The position numbers and the translations under genes were made by a program. 15,688 bases of DNA from NCBI GenBank assembly GCA_905213725.1, contig CAJMJM010000034.1, positions 1 to 15,688 of the forward strand, written 5' to 3'. Below, in pieces: positions 6,654-13,482 of the stretch; position 1 is the stretch's first letter, and every line of letters starts with the position of its first letter. The DNA comes from Collinsella aerofaciens (GTDB taxonomy: Bacteria; Actinomycetota; Coriobacteriia; Coriobacteriales; Coriobacteriaceae). Under the pieces are notes generated by a model that was not told the origin of the DNA, did no database searches, and saw only the letters and a list, made by a program, of their open reading frames with translations.

Positions 6654-7763
6654 TTAGAGAAGTTCTTTACGAGAAGCCAAGTAGGCGTGAGCATGGCGCT
6701 CAAGAACCTCGTCCTCGACGCTCGTTAGGCGAATGGCGCCGAGCGCCGCGGGCAGCGGCAGCATGCTGCGGTTCGAGCGGACAAACTGCTGTCTGCGGAA
6801 CTCCTCGATATATGCGGCAGGCTCCAAGTCGAAGGCAAGCTCCTCGATGCCAAAGTCCTCCAGGCAGTCATCGAGATCAAACACATAGTCGATATCGAAG
6901 TCGCAGGCATCGTGTGCTAGGCGCGCCTCAAAGCGCATGCCCTCGGACAACAGCTGGTAGGCAGGGACCTGCGAAGCGGCATCGCCCAAGCAAGCGCGCA
7001 GGGTGCGCTCCCCCGTCTTGCCAAAATCGAGCGCATGGCGAGCGCTCGGGTTCGTGGCCGTCAGCACGTCCTTGCGGGCAGTCTGAGACCATTGAACGGC
7101 ATTGACGAGTGCGACCTCCTCGCCCGCGAGAATCTCGGGGACGGTCTCAGTAAACTGATTCCAGCGGGACTTGCTGCTCGAAAGCATGGTGCCAACAAGT
7201 ACCGCATAGCCGAACTTGAGGTCCTCGGGTTCCGCCTCGCGAACAAGGTCGAGATCACACACAACCAAGCCCGGTTCGGGACGGAACGCGATAGCGGGAA
7301 GCGCATTGGCCAACGAGGCGACGAGCGGCTTCATGGTCGTCGCGACCGTGAGCATGGCGTCGAAGGTCGTCGGCAGCAGCGCGCACTCGGTTCGGCCACA
7401 CCACTGGTTGGCGCACCAGCCAACAACCGAACAGGTTGCGGCATCGCCAACAGCGACAACCAGATCGTCGCAGGTGATGCGGTTGGCAGACAGGGCGCCA
7501 AAGATAGCATCGGCGTCGGCCAGCGTGGCACCAGCAGGCGAAACCTCGAGGACGAGCAGCGACACGGCAAAACCGGCGTCGACCAGCGCATGCTCGACGA
7601 CCTCACCAAAACGCTCGGATGTGGCGTCGTTCCAAACCACCATCGCGCGCTTAGGCTTGCCCACGGCCGAGGCAAACATGCGCGGCAGCTCATCGAACGC
7701 GCCCAATCCGACGCGGACATCGACACTGCGGTTTTGGAAATTGATCAGTTGACGGCGAATCAT
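6654..7763 (-). CDS. aroB: 3-dehydroquinate synthase-like protein, probable pseudoenzyme
   Basis: Length (369 residues), position directly after aroK, and alignable blocks (VVAVGD at 102-107, LLPTT at 129-133, VVCDLDLV at 167-174, ALDFGKT at 244-250, MLPLPAALG at 334-342) place it in the AroB family, which converts DAHP to 3-dehydroquinate with NAD and a metal ion. Key residues are gone. The GGG-V-x-GD NAD motif is reduced to AVGD. The metal-binding Glu of AEVIK aligns with V188. The His of GHTxGHA aligns with K249, and the His of HGEA with about S273. The DSSVGGKT substrate loop is not recognisable. I infer loss of the canonical reaction; a new or regulatory role, or a dying gene, remain open. 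The ATG at 7763 overlaps the aroK stop as ATGA. The symbol reflects family and position only. Confidence 0.8.
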   Translation of the reverse strand: MIRRQLINFQNRSVDVRVGLGAFDELPRMFASAVGKPKRAMVVWNDATSERFGEVVEHALVDAGFAVSLLVLEVSPAGATLADADAIFGALSANRITCDDLVVAVGDAATCSVVGWCANQWCGRTECALLPTTFDAMLTVATTMKPLVASLANALPAIAFRPEPGLVVCDLDLVREAEPEDLKFGYAVLVGTMLSSSKSRWNQFTETVPEILAGEEVALVNAVQWSQTARKDVLTATNPSARHALDFGKTGERTLRACLGDAASQVPAYQLLSEGMRFEARLAHDACDFDIDYVFDLDDCLEDFGIEELAFDLEPAAYIEEFRRQQFVRSNRSMLPLPAALGAIRLTSVEDEVLERHAHAYLASRKELL

Positions 7764-8293
7764 AGCAGTCCACGCTCCAAAAGCATCTCGGCACAAAGGT
7801 AGGAAACGTCCTCGAAGGACTTGTTGCGAATATCAAGGGTAATATCGGCGGCCTGGCGATACAGCGGACGACGATGCTCAAACAGGCGCGCGGCATGCTC
7901 GGGCGAACGGAAATCGGGGCGCGTGTCGGACCGACGAATCTGGCGAATCGAATCCTCGAAGTCGCCCTCGAGGTACACGCACGTACCCATTTCGTGCATC
8001 AGCTCAATATTCACCGGCGTCTCGACGATACCGCCCCCGCACGAAACCAACAGGCTGCGCTCGCTTTGGAGCGAACGGAGCGCCGAGGTCTCGAGCTCGC
8101 GAAAACGATCCTCGCCCTCGGTCTCAAAAATCTCGGTTACCGACTTGCCGCAACGGCGCACGACCAGGCGGTCGGTATCGATAAAACGCCGATTGAACAT
8201 AGTGCCGACGTTGCGCGCAAGCGTCGATTTGCCCGCGCCCAAAAAGCCGATAAAGAAGATATGGTCGCAGCCGTGTTTGATGTGCTGAGACAT
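7760..8293 (-). CDS. aroK: Shikimate kinase
   Basis: Shikimate kinase transfers phosphate from ATP to shikimate, the fifth step towards chorismate. The 177-residue P-loop protein has the family motifs: Walker A GFLGAGKST at 16-24, DTD at 39-41, FRELE at 64-68 with the substrate-binding Arg 65, CGGGIV at 85-90 and the LID region RPDF (125-128) through RRPLY (141-145). All expected binding residues look intact, in contrast to the AroB homologue downstream, which it overlaps by ATGA. It starts at ATG 8293, eight bases after the yqeG stop, with only a weak ribosome-binding site, so coupling to yqeG is likely. Confidence 0.95.
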   Translation of the reverse strand: MSQHIKHGCDHIFFIGFLGAGKSTLARNVGTMFNRRFIDTDRLVVRRCGKSVTEIFETEGEDRFRELETSALRSLQSERSLLVSCGGGIVETPVNIELMHEMGTCVYLEGDFEDSIRQIRRSDTRPDFRSPEHAARLFEHRRPLYRQAADITLDIRNKSFEDVSYLCAEMLLERGLL

Positions 8294-8301
8294 GGCGAAA
8301 C

Positions 8302-8799
8302 CTATTCCTCGCAGGGAAGGTCGCGCAGGGCCCGGCGCTCAAAGATACGGAAGATCTGCGTGTACCACAGGTCCTGGGTTGCCTGCGGCTTAACCAGGAT
8401 AGTATCGACGCCGGCAAAATTGCCGCTCCACACGTCCGTGTAGCGCTGATCACCGCTCAGCACCGCCTCGTCGGCCGTGGCGCCGAGGCGCTTAAGACCC
8501 GCCTTGAGGGCAAACGGCGCCGGCTTCATGGCGTGGCTGATGGCCTCGAGTCCCAGCTCGCGTGCAGAGCTCATGACCTGGTCGCGATGCCAGTTGTTGG
8601 ACACCATGCACAGCTTAAAGCCTTTGGCGCGGGCGGCAGCGAGCCAAGCGGAAACCGCGGCGGGAACCTGCTCGGTGTCGCGCGGCACCAGGGTGTTATC
8701 GCGATCGAGCAGAATGGCGCGTTTGCCGTCGGCCCACAGGGCATCAAGGTCGATGCGATCGACCGAGGCAACGTATCGTTTGGGGCTAAAAATCCTCAT
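8302..8799 (-). CDS. yqeG: YqeG family HAD-IIIA phosphatase
   Basis: The 165-residue protein has the four HAD motifs in order: LLDRDNT at 30-36 (nucleophile D32, acid/base D34), VSNN at 66-69, K92 in MKPAP, and SGDQRYTDVWSGN at 115-127. The GDQ-x-x-TD signature is that of the YqeG/HAD-IIIA subfamily; relatives include bacterial and mitochondrial phosphatidylglycerophosphate phosphatases (PTPMT-type function shown for yeast Gep4), but the substrate here is not established. The ATG at 8799 lies one base after the mltG stop with GGA six bases upstream. The open frame extends far upstream over mltG, but that part is arginine-rich shadow sequence, and the domain starts here. Confidence 0.93.
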   Translation of the reverse strand: MRIFSPKRYVASVDRIDLDALWADGKRAILLDRDNTLVPRDTEQVPAAVSAWLAAARAKGFKLCMVSNNWHRDQVMSSARELGLEAISHAMKPAPFALKAGLKRLGATADEAVLSGDQRYTDVWSGNFAGVDTILVKPQATQDLWYTQIFRIFERRALRDLPCEE

Positions 8800-8800
8800 G

Positions 8801-10234
8801 CTAATTCCAAGACTGTTGATGCTCTTCGTAGGTTTGCGAGAAGTACTCCTCGTCCTGCGTAATGTAGAAATACAGGTCATCGGAGTCGGTCGGCTCAAGC
8901 GTGGCCTTGAGTGCCTCGAGCGACGGAGAGCAGATGGGCGTGGGCGGCAGGCCCTCATGCTTATAGGTGTTATACGGGCTATCGCTCTGCAGGTCGTCGG
9001 CGGTAACCTCGCCACCGGTGACATACATCATGGTCGCATCGCTGTTGAGATAGCGCAGACCGTCGAGCTTGCCGGCAAGGCGGTTGTAGAAGACCGAGGC
9101 CACGTGCGCACGTTGATCGGCGTTGAGGCCCTCGCGCTCAACGATAGAGGCCAAGTTGACGATGTCGTAGTCGGACATCTCCACACCATAGCGCTCCTTG
9201 ATCTTGGCTTCGCAGCTCGCAAAGTCAAGCGACTTGTACTCGGTCTTAAACTGATCGAGCATAGCGCGAATCACGTCATCGACCGTCGGCGAATCGCCCA
9301 ACGAATAAGTCTTGGGGAACAAGAAACCCTCAAGCGAGTCGTTGGCGGCGCCCTTAAGGAAGCTATAGTCGTCCACGTAGTTGGAGGCCTTAGCCTGGTT
9401 GAGGAAGTCTTCCTTAGAGATGCCATCGTAGGCCTGGGCCACACGGTCGGCGACTTGATCGACCGTCAGGCCCTCAGGGATAGTTAGCGCATTGGAGCCC
9501 GCGTTGGGACCTTCCATGAGCTGCTGAACAACCTTGGTCGCGTCCATGAGTGTGGTGAACAAATAGGTACCAGGCTTGAGCGACATATCGGCGTTGAGCT
9601 TTTTCACCGCCGCATAGTAATCCTTGGGATTCTCGACGATATGGTTCTCCGAGAGAATCGAGGCGATCGTATCGCCCGAAGCACCGTCGGGAATGGTTAC
9701 CGTAACCTGCTGACCAGCCGTGACCTTCGTATCCTCACCGGCAAAGAAGCCCTTGACGGCCGGCACGACAAAGAAAACGATCGCGACACGCGCACGCACC
9801 GCCACCACACCGCCGATGATCATGGGAACCGGAGAGCTCTTCTTTTGAGCACCGCGACGTGTATGCGTGTTGTAGCTCGAGCGGGTCGCCGGAGCAACGC
9901 CATGCGAACCGCGGGCGTGATGAGAATGCGATTGGGGGGCCTGCGTTCGCTGGGTAGGTGCCTGCTGCTTAAAGCGGGTACCGCCTGCAGGCTGGGCCGT
10001 ACGAGCAGTGGGCTGCTGAGCCGCGTGAGAAGCCGGATGCTGAACCGAACGAGCAGAAGGCTGCTGACCCGTCCGTTGAACAGGTTGGGCCGAACGAGAG
10101 AAGGACTGCACCGGGCGCGCGGCAGGCTGAGCTGCGCGCTGCGTCGGCTGTGCCGGACGCTGGCCAGGCTGGGCAGGGCGCGACGCCGGCTGACGTGTAC
10201 GATTCGGCTGGCGCGGATCGGAAGCACTAGGCAT
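8801..10234 (-). CDS. mltG: Endolytic transglycosylase MltG with long Q/P/A/R-rich N-terminus
   Basis: MltG is a membrane-anchored lytic transglycosylase that cuts nascent glycan strands and so sets their length. The 477-residue protein has three parts: a low-complexity cytoplasmic segment (about 8-130) of repeated AQP/QR units, a single membrane helix (about 137-158), and the extracytoplasmic YceG domain. In the last, LASIVEREG at 361-369 contains the catalytic Glu pair 366/368, followed by VFYNRL at 381-386, SPYNTY and GLPPTPI. Two Arg residues (147, 149) interrupt the membrane helix. The ATG at 10234 has AGGAGG six bases upstream and overlaps the ruvX end by 8 bp. Adjacency to ruvX and alaS is conserved in Gram-positive bacteria. 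The final family motif NPG reads SPS. Confidence 0.94.
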   Translation of the reverse strand: MPSASDPRQPNRTRQPASRPAQPGQRPAQPTQRAAQPAARPVQSFSRSAQPVQRTGQQPSARSVQHPASHAAQQPTARTAQPAGGTRFKQQAPTQRTQAPQSHSHHARGSHGVAPATRSSYNTHTRRGAQKKSSPVPMIIGGVVAVRARVAIVFFVVPAVKGFFAGEDTKVTAGQQVTVTIPDGASGDTIASILSENHIVENPKDYYAAVKKLNADMSLKPGTYLFTTLMDATKVVQQLMEGPNAGSNALTIPEGLTVDQVADRVAQAYDGISKEDFLNQAKASNYVDDYSFLKGAANDSLEGFLFPKTYSLGDSPTVDDVIRAMLDQFKTEYKSLDFASCEAKIKERYGVEMSDYDIVNLASIVEREGLNADQRAHVASVFYNRLAGKLDGLRYLNSDATMMYVTGGEVTADDLQSDSPYNTYKHEGLPPTPICSPSLEALKATLEPTDSDDLYFYITQDEEYFSQTYEEHQQSWN

Positions 10235-10655
10235 GCGAAACCTCCTCGTTTTTACGATCGAGCCACGTCTGCAAAAAAAGGCTGGCGGCAATCATGTCGA
10301 TCTTGCCCCTCATCTGCTTTTCGTTGAGGCCCTGCTCGCGCAGGATACGCTTGGCCTCTTGCGAGGACAGACGCTCGTCCTCAAACTCCAGCGGAAGATC
10401 GAGCTCGTCGGCAATCTTTTGCGCCACGGCGGCAACGCGCTCGGCTTGGGGGCCGGGCTCACCGGCCATGGTCAGGGGACGTCCGCTTACCAGGATGTCG
10501 GGCTCATAGTCTTCGACCAGGTAGCGGAACGTCTTGGCCATACCGGTGACCTCGGCGGCCGGGAGCACCTTGACGGGCATCGCCATCTTGCCATCACGGC
10601 TCGAGACGGCGATGCCAATCCTGGTCTCCCCTATGTCCAGCGCAAGCGCGACCAC
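10227..10655 (-). CDS. ruvX: Holliday junction resolvase-like protein RuvX/YqgF
   Basis: RuvX/YqgF is an RNase H-fold nuclease, best supported as an enzyme that processes the 5' end of pre-16S rRNA, and once proposed as an alternative Holliday junction resolvase. The 142-residue protein shows the fold's acidic residues: D7 in LDIGETRIGIA, the DERLSS motif at 93-98 and D120 in KIDMIAA, plus GRPLTMAGEPGPQA near 58-71. The start is GTG at 10655 with a weak AGAAG upstream, 17 bases after the alaS stop. The 3' end overlaps mltG by 8 bp. The alaS-ruvX pair is conserved widely in Gram-positive bacteria. Confidence 0.95.
   Translation of the reverse strand: MVALALDIGETRIGIAVSSRDGKMAMPVKVLPAAEVTGMAKTFRYLVEDYEPDILVSGRPLTMAGEPGPQAERVAAVAQKIADELDLPLEFEDERLSSQEAKRILREQGLNEKQMRGKIDMIAASLFLQTWLDRKNEEVSHA
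10241..10246 (-). promoter_or_regulatory. Ribosome-binding site fixing the mltG start
   Basis: A perfect AGGAGG on the minus strand, six bases before ATG 10234 and inside the last ruvX codons, selects this start over the open frame that runs upstream to 10291. Confidence 0.8.
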
Positions 10656-10672
10656 AGTGACTTCTTAGATTC

Positions 10673-13330
10673 TTAGGCGCCGAGCGCGGTCTTGGCGGCC
10701 GCGAGGGCATCGGCGATGCCGGCAGCATTCTTGCCACCGGCCTGGGCCATGTTGGGACGGCCACCACCGCGACCGTCGACCAGACCCGCGATCTGCTTGA
10801 TCACATTACCGGCGTGGAACCCGGCCTTCACGGCGTCATCGGAGCCGGCAGCGAGCAGGGCCGGAGTGCCCTTCTCAGTCACGCTGGCGACGACACAAGC
10901 GACAGGGCCGGCGACCTTCTGGTGCACGGTATCCCATACGTTGCGCAGGTCGGCAGCCTCAAGGCCCTGGAGCTCAGCAACGACGAGCTTGTAGCCGCCG
11001 AGCTCGACAGCACCCTCGATGGCGCTGGAAATGGCGTCGGAGGAACCACCGGTCAGAGCCTTTTTGAGCTTGTTGGACGTCTCGCGCAGCTCGACCTGCA
11101 GGTTCTCCACACGGGCGGGAACCTCGTCGACGCGGCACTTGAGCGCAGCAGCGGCGGCGTCAACGAGTGCCAGGCGGTCGGCCATATAGTCGAGAGCACC
11201 CTTAGAGGTCACGGCCTCGATACGGCGGACGTTCGAGCCCGTAGAGGACTCGGAAATAATCTTGAACAGGCCGATCTCGGCGGTGTTGGCAGCGTGCGTG
11301 CCACCGCAGAGCTCGCGAGAGAACGGCTGGACCTCGGCGCCCACGGAGACGACGCGGACGACATCGCCGTACTTCTCTCCAAACAGAGCAACAGCGCCGG
11401 CAGCCTTAGCCTCGTCGATGCCCATAACACGGGTCACGACCGGCTTGGAGGCGAAGATCTGCTGGTTGACCAAGTCCTCGACAGCCTTGAGCTGCTCGGA
11501 GGAAAGGGCCTCGAAGTGCGTAAAGTCAAAGCGCAGGTGCTCGGGCGTCACCAGCGAGCCGGCCTGGGAGACGTGCTCGCCCAGGACCTGCTTAAGGGCA
11601 GCGTCGAGCAGGTGCGTGGCGGTGTGGTTGCGGCGCAGGAAGCCACGGCGCTCGGCGTCGAGAGCGGCGGGCACAGCGGCACCGACAGTCAGCGTGCCAT
11701 CGGCAACGTGCGCGACGTGGGCATACAGGCCGTTGTGGTTCTTGGTGTCGGCAACGGTCAGAACAACGCCCTCGGCGGAAAGCTTGCCGGCATCGCCCTG
11801 CTGACCACCCATCTCGGCATAGAACGGGGTGCGGTCGAGCACGACCTCGACATCCTCGCCCGCGGCTGCGGACTCGACGGACTCGCCGTTGCGCACGATG
11901 GCGACAACCTTGGCGCCCTCGATCACATCGTTGTCATAGCCGTCGAACTCGGTCGCTGCGACCTTGTCGGAAAGCTCGACCCACACGTCGTTGAAGCTAC
12001 CCCAGGCGTCGCCCTTGGCGTTAGCGCGGGCGCGGGCCTTCTGGTCCTCCATGCAGGCAGTGAAGCCGTCCATGTCGACGTCGTGGCCAGCGGTGCCGGC
12101 GATCTCGACGGTCAGATCGATGGGGAAACCAAAGGTGTCGTGCAGCTTAAAGGCGACATCGCCCGGAAGCACAGCGCCCTCGGCAAGCGCTGCCAGGGCC
12201 TCGTCCAGGTACACGCGGCCGTTGTCGAGCGTCGTGGAGAAGCGCTCCTCCTCGGAGGCAACGATACCCTTGACGAGCGCGACGTTCTTGAGCAACTCGG
12301 GATAGGCCTCGCCCATTTGAGCGTTGACCTCGTCGATGAACTTGGTCAGGAAGGCGCCCTCGATGCCCAGCAGGCGACCGTGGAACACGGCACGGCGGAG
12401 CAGACGGCGAAGGACGTACTCGCGACCCTCGTTGCCGGGAAGGATGCCGTCCGAGATCATAAAGTCGACAGCACGGGAGTGGTCGGCGATGATGCGCAGG
12501 GAGCGGCTGGCGCCGGAGTAATCGTCGGCGGCATAGGCCTTGCCGCTGATCTCCTCACCGAGCTTGATGAGGTGCTGCATCAGATCGCCGTCGTAGTTAG
12601 CGGTCTTGTGCTGCATGATGGCGGCCATGCGCTCAAGGCCCATGCCCGTATCGAGGTTACGGTGCGGCAGCTCCGGCATGGAGCCGTCCTCCTGGCGGTC
12701 GTACTGGGTAAAGACGAGGTTCCAGAACTCCAGGAAGCGGTCGCAGTCGCAGCCAGGCTTGCAGTCGGGGCTGCCGCAGCCGACCTCCTCGCCCATGTCA
12801 AAGTAAATCTCGGAGCACGGGCCGCAGGGGCCAGTGGGGCCAGCGGCCCAGAAGTTGTCGTCCTCGCCCAGGCGGGAGATGTGGTCCTCAGCAACACCCA
12901 AAGAACGCCACACGTCGTGGGTCTCGTCGTCCTCGGTAAAGACGGTGAAGTACAGGCGGTCGAGCGGCAGCTTGAACTCCTTGGTGATGAGCTCAAAGGC
13001 CCAGGCGCAAGCCTGCTGCTTGGAGACGCCGCCAAAGGAGAAGTCGCCGAGCATCTCAAAGAAGGACAGGTGACGGCCGTCCTCGCCGATGCAATCGATG
13101 TCGTTGGTGCGGACGCACTTCTGGCAGGAGATAGCGCCGATCTCCTTCATGGTCTTCTTGCCCTGGTAGTACTCCTTAAACTGGTTCATGCCGGCGTTGG
13201 CAAGCAGCAGCGAAGGATCGTCAGGGACGAGGGACGAAGAAGGATAGAGCTTAAGACCGCGCTCCTCAAAGAAGTTGAGGAACTTGGAGCGAATCTCGGC
13301 CGTAGTCATAGACGGGTAGTCAGCACTCAT
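10673..13330 (-). CDS. alaS: Alanyl-tRNA synthetase
   Basis: This enzyme charges tRNA-Ala and edits mischarged Ser and Gly. From ATG 13330 it is 885 residues, a normal length. The catalytic core occupies about 8-250 (RSKFLNFFEERGL, LLLANAGMNQFK, CVRTNDID, FFEMLGDFSFG, GPCGPCSEIYFD) and includes a Cys cluster (185, 190, 194, 196). The editing domain carries the metal ligands H569 and H573 (HTATH) and C675 and H679 (CGGTH). The C-Ala domain ends in GGGRPNMAQAGG near 855-866. The frame is open upstream to 13420, but GAGGAG nine bases before 13330 and the family start favour this site. It leads a six-gene minus-strand operon. No T-box fits in the short leader. Confidence 0.97.
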   Translation of the reverse strand: MSADYPSMTTAEIRSKFLNFFEERGLKLYPSSSLVPDDPSLLLANAGMNQFKEYYQGKKTMKEIGAISCQKCVRTNDIDCIGEDGRHLSFFEMLGDFSFGGVSKQQACAWAFELITKEFKLPLDRLYFTVFTEDDETHDVWRSLGVAEDHISRLGEDDNFWAAGPTGPCGPCSEIYFDMGEEVGCGSPDCKPGCDCDRFLEFWNLVFTQYDRQEDGSMPELPHRNLDTGMGLERMAAIMQHKTANYDGDLMQHLIKLGEEISGKAYAADDYSGASRSLRIIADHSRAVDFMISDGILPGNEGREYVLRRLLRRAVFHGRLLGIEGAFLTKFIDEVNAQMGEAYPELLKNVALVKGIVASEEERFSTTLDNGRVYLDEALAALAEGAVLPGDVAFKLHDTFGFPIDLTVEIAGTAGHDVDMDGFTACMEDQKARARANAKGDAWGSFNDVWVELSDKVAATEFDGYDNDVIEGAKVVAIVRNGESVESAAAGEDVEVVLDRTPFYAEMGGQQGDAGKLSAEGVVLTVADTKNHNGLYAHVAHVADGTLTVGAAVPAALDAERRGFLRRNHTATHLLDAALKQVLGEHVSQAGSLVTPEHLRFDFTHFEALSSEQLKAVEDLVNQQIFASKPVVTRVMGIDEAKAAGAVALFGEKYGDVVRVVSVGAEVQPFSRELCGGTHAANTAEIGLFKIISESSTGSNVRRIEAVTSKGALDYMADRLALVDAAAAALKCRVDEVPARVENLQVELRETSNKLKKALTGGSSDAISSAIEGAVELGGYKLVVAELQGLEAADLRNVWDTVHQKVAGPVACVVASVTEKGTPALLAAGSDDAVKAGFHAGNVIKQIAGLVDGRGGGRPNMAQAGGKNAAGIADALAAAKTALGA

Positions 13331-13376
13331 AGAGGGAATCTCCTCGGATTCACATCGAAACAGTTCAAACGTAACG

Positions 13377-13404
13377 ATAATACCAACCCGCCGCGTAAGT
13401 GCAA
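13377..13404 (-). promoter_or_regulatory. Candidate sigma-70 promoter for the alaS operon
   Basis: On the minus strand TTGCAC (13404-13399) and TATTAT (13382-13377) are separated by 16 bases, and TG plus one base precedes the -10 (extended -10). This leaves a leader of about 40 bases before the alaS ATG. The -35 hexamer overlaps the T-run of the upstream terminator. Confidence 0.65.
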
Positions 13405-13432
13405 AAAAGAGGGCCGGCACAATGCCGGCCCT
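13403..13432 (-). terminator. Rho-independent terminator after the AI-2E-family transporter gene
   Basis: A perfect 10-bp stem (13410-13419 with 13423-13432, GC-rich core GGGCCGGC) and 3-base loop is followed on the minus strand by a run of six T (13408-13403). It lies about 50 bases past the transporter stop and ends the sigma/transporter unit before alaS. Confidence 0.9.
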
Positions 13433-13482
13433 TCAGCGAAATTGCATGTTAGCGCGTATGAATATTAATCCGAATTACCCCG

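Noticed and set aside
8800..9024. N-terminal extension of the YqeG frame over mltG
   Set aside because: The extra 75 codons are Arg/Pro/Ser-rich, lie wholly inside mltG, and the HAD domain begins normally at ATG 8799.
13345..13375. LexA-like site GAAC...TTTC before alaS
   Set aside because: Only a loose half-site match without the symmetry of a known SOS box, and alaS is not an expected SOS gene.
13331..13398. T-box or other riboswitch upstream of alaS
   Set aside because: The leader predicted from the promoter is only about 40 bases, too short, and no T-box consensus was seen.
10814..13468. 884-codon open frame on the plus strand opposite alaS
   Set aside because: It is the complement of a clear, motif-complete alaS. 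Its translation is a Gly/Leu/Val/Asp-rich pattern with no recognisable domain, as expected from codon bias in GC-rich genes.
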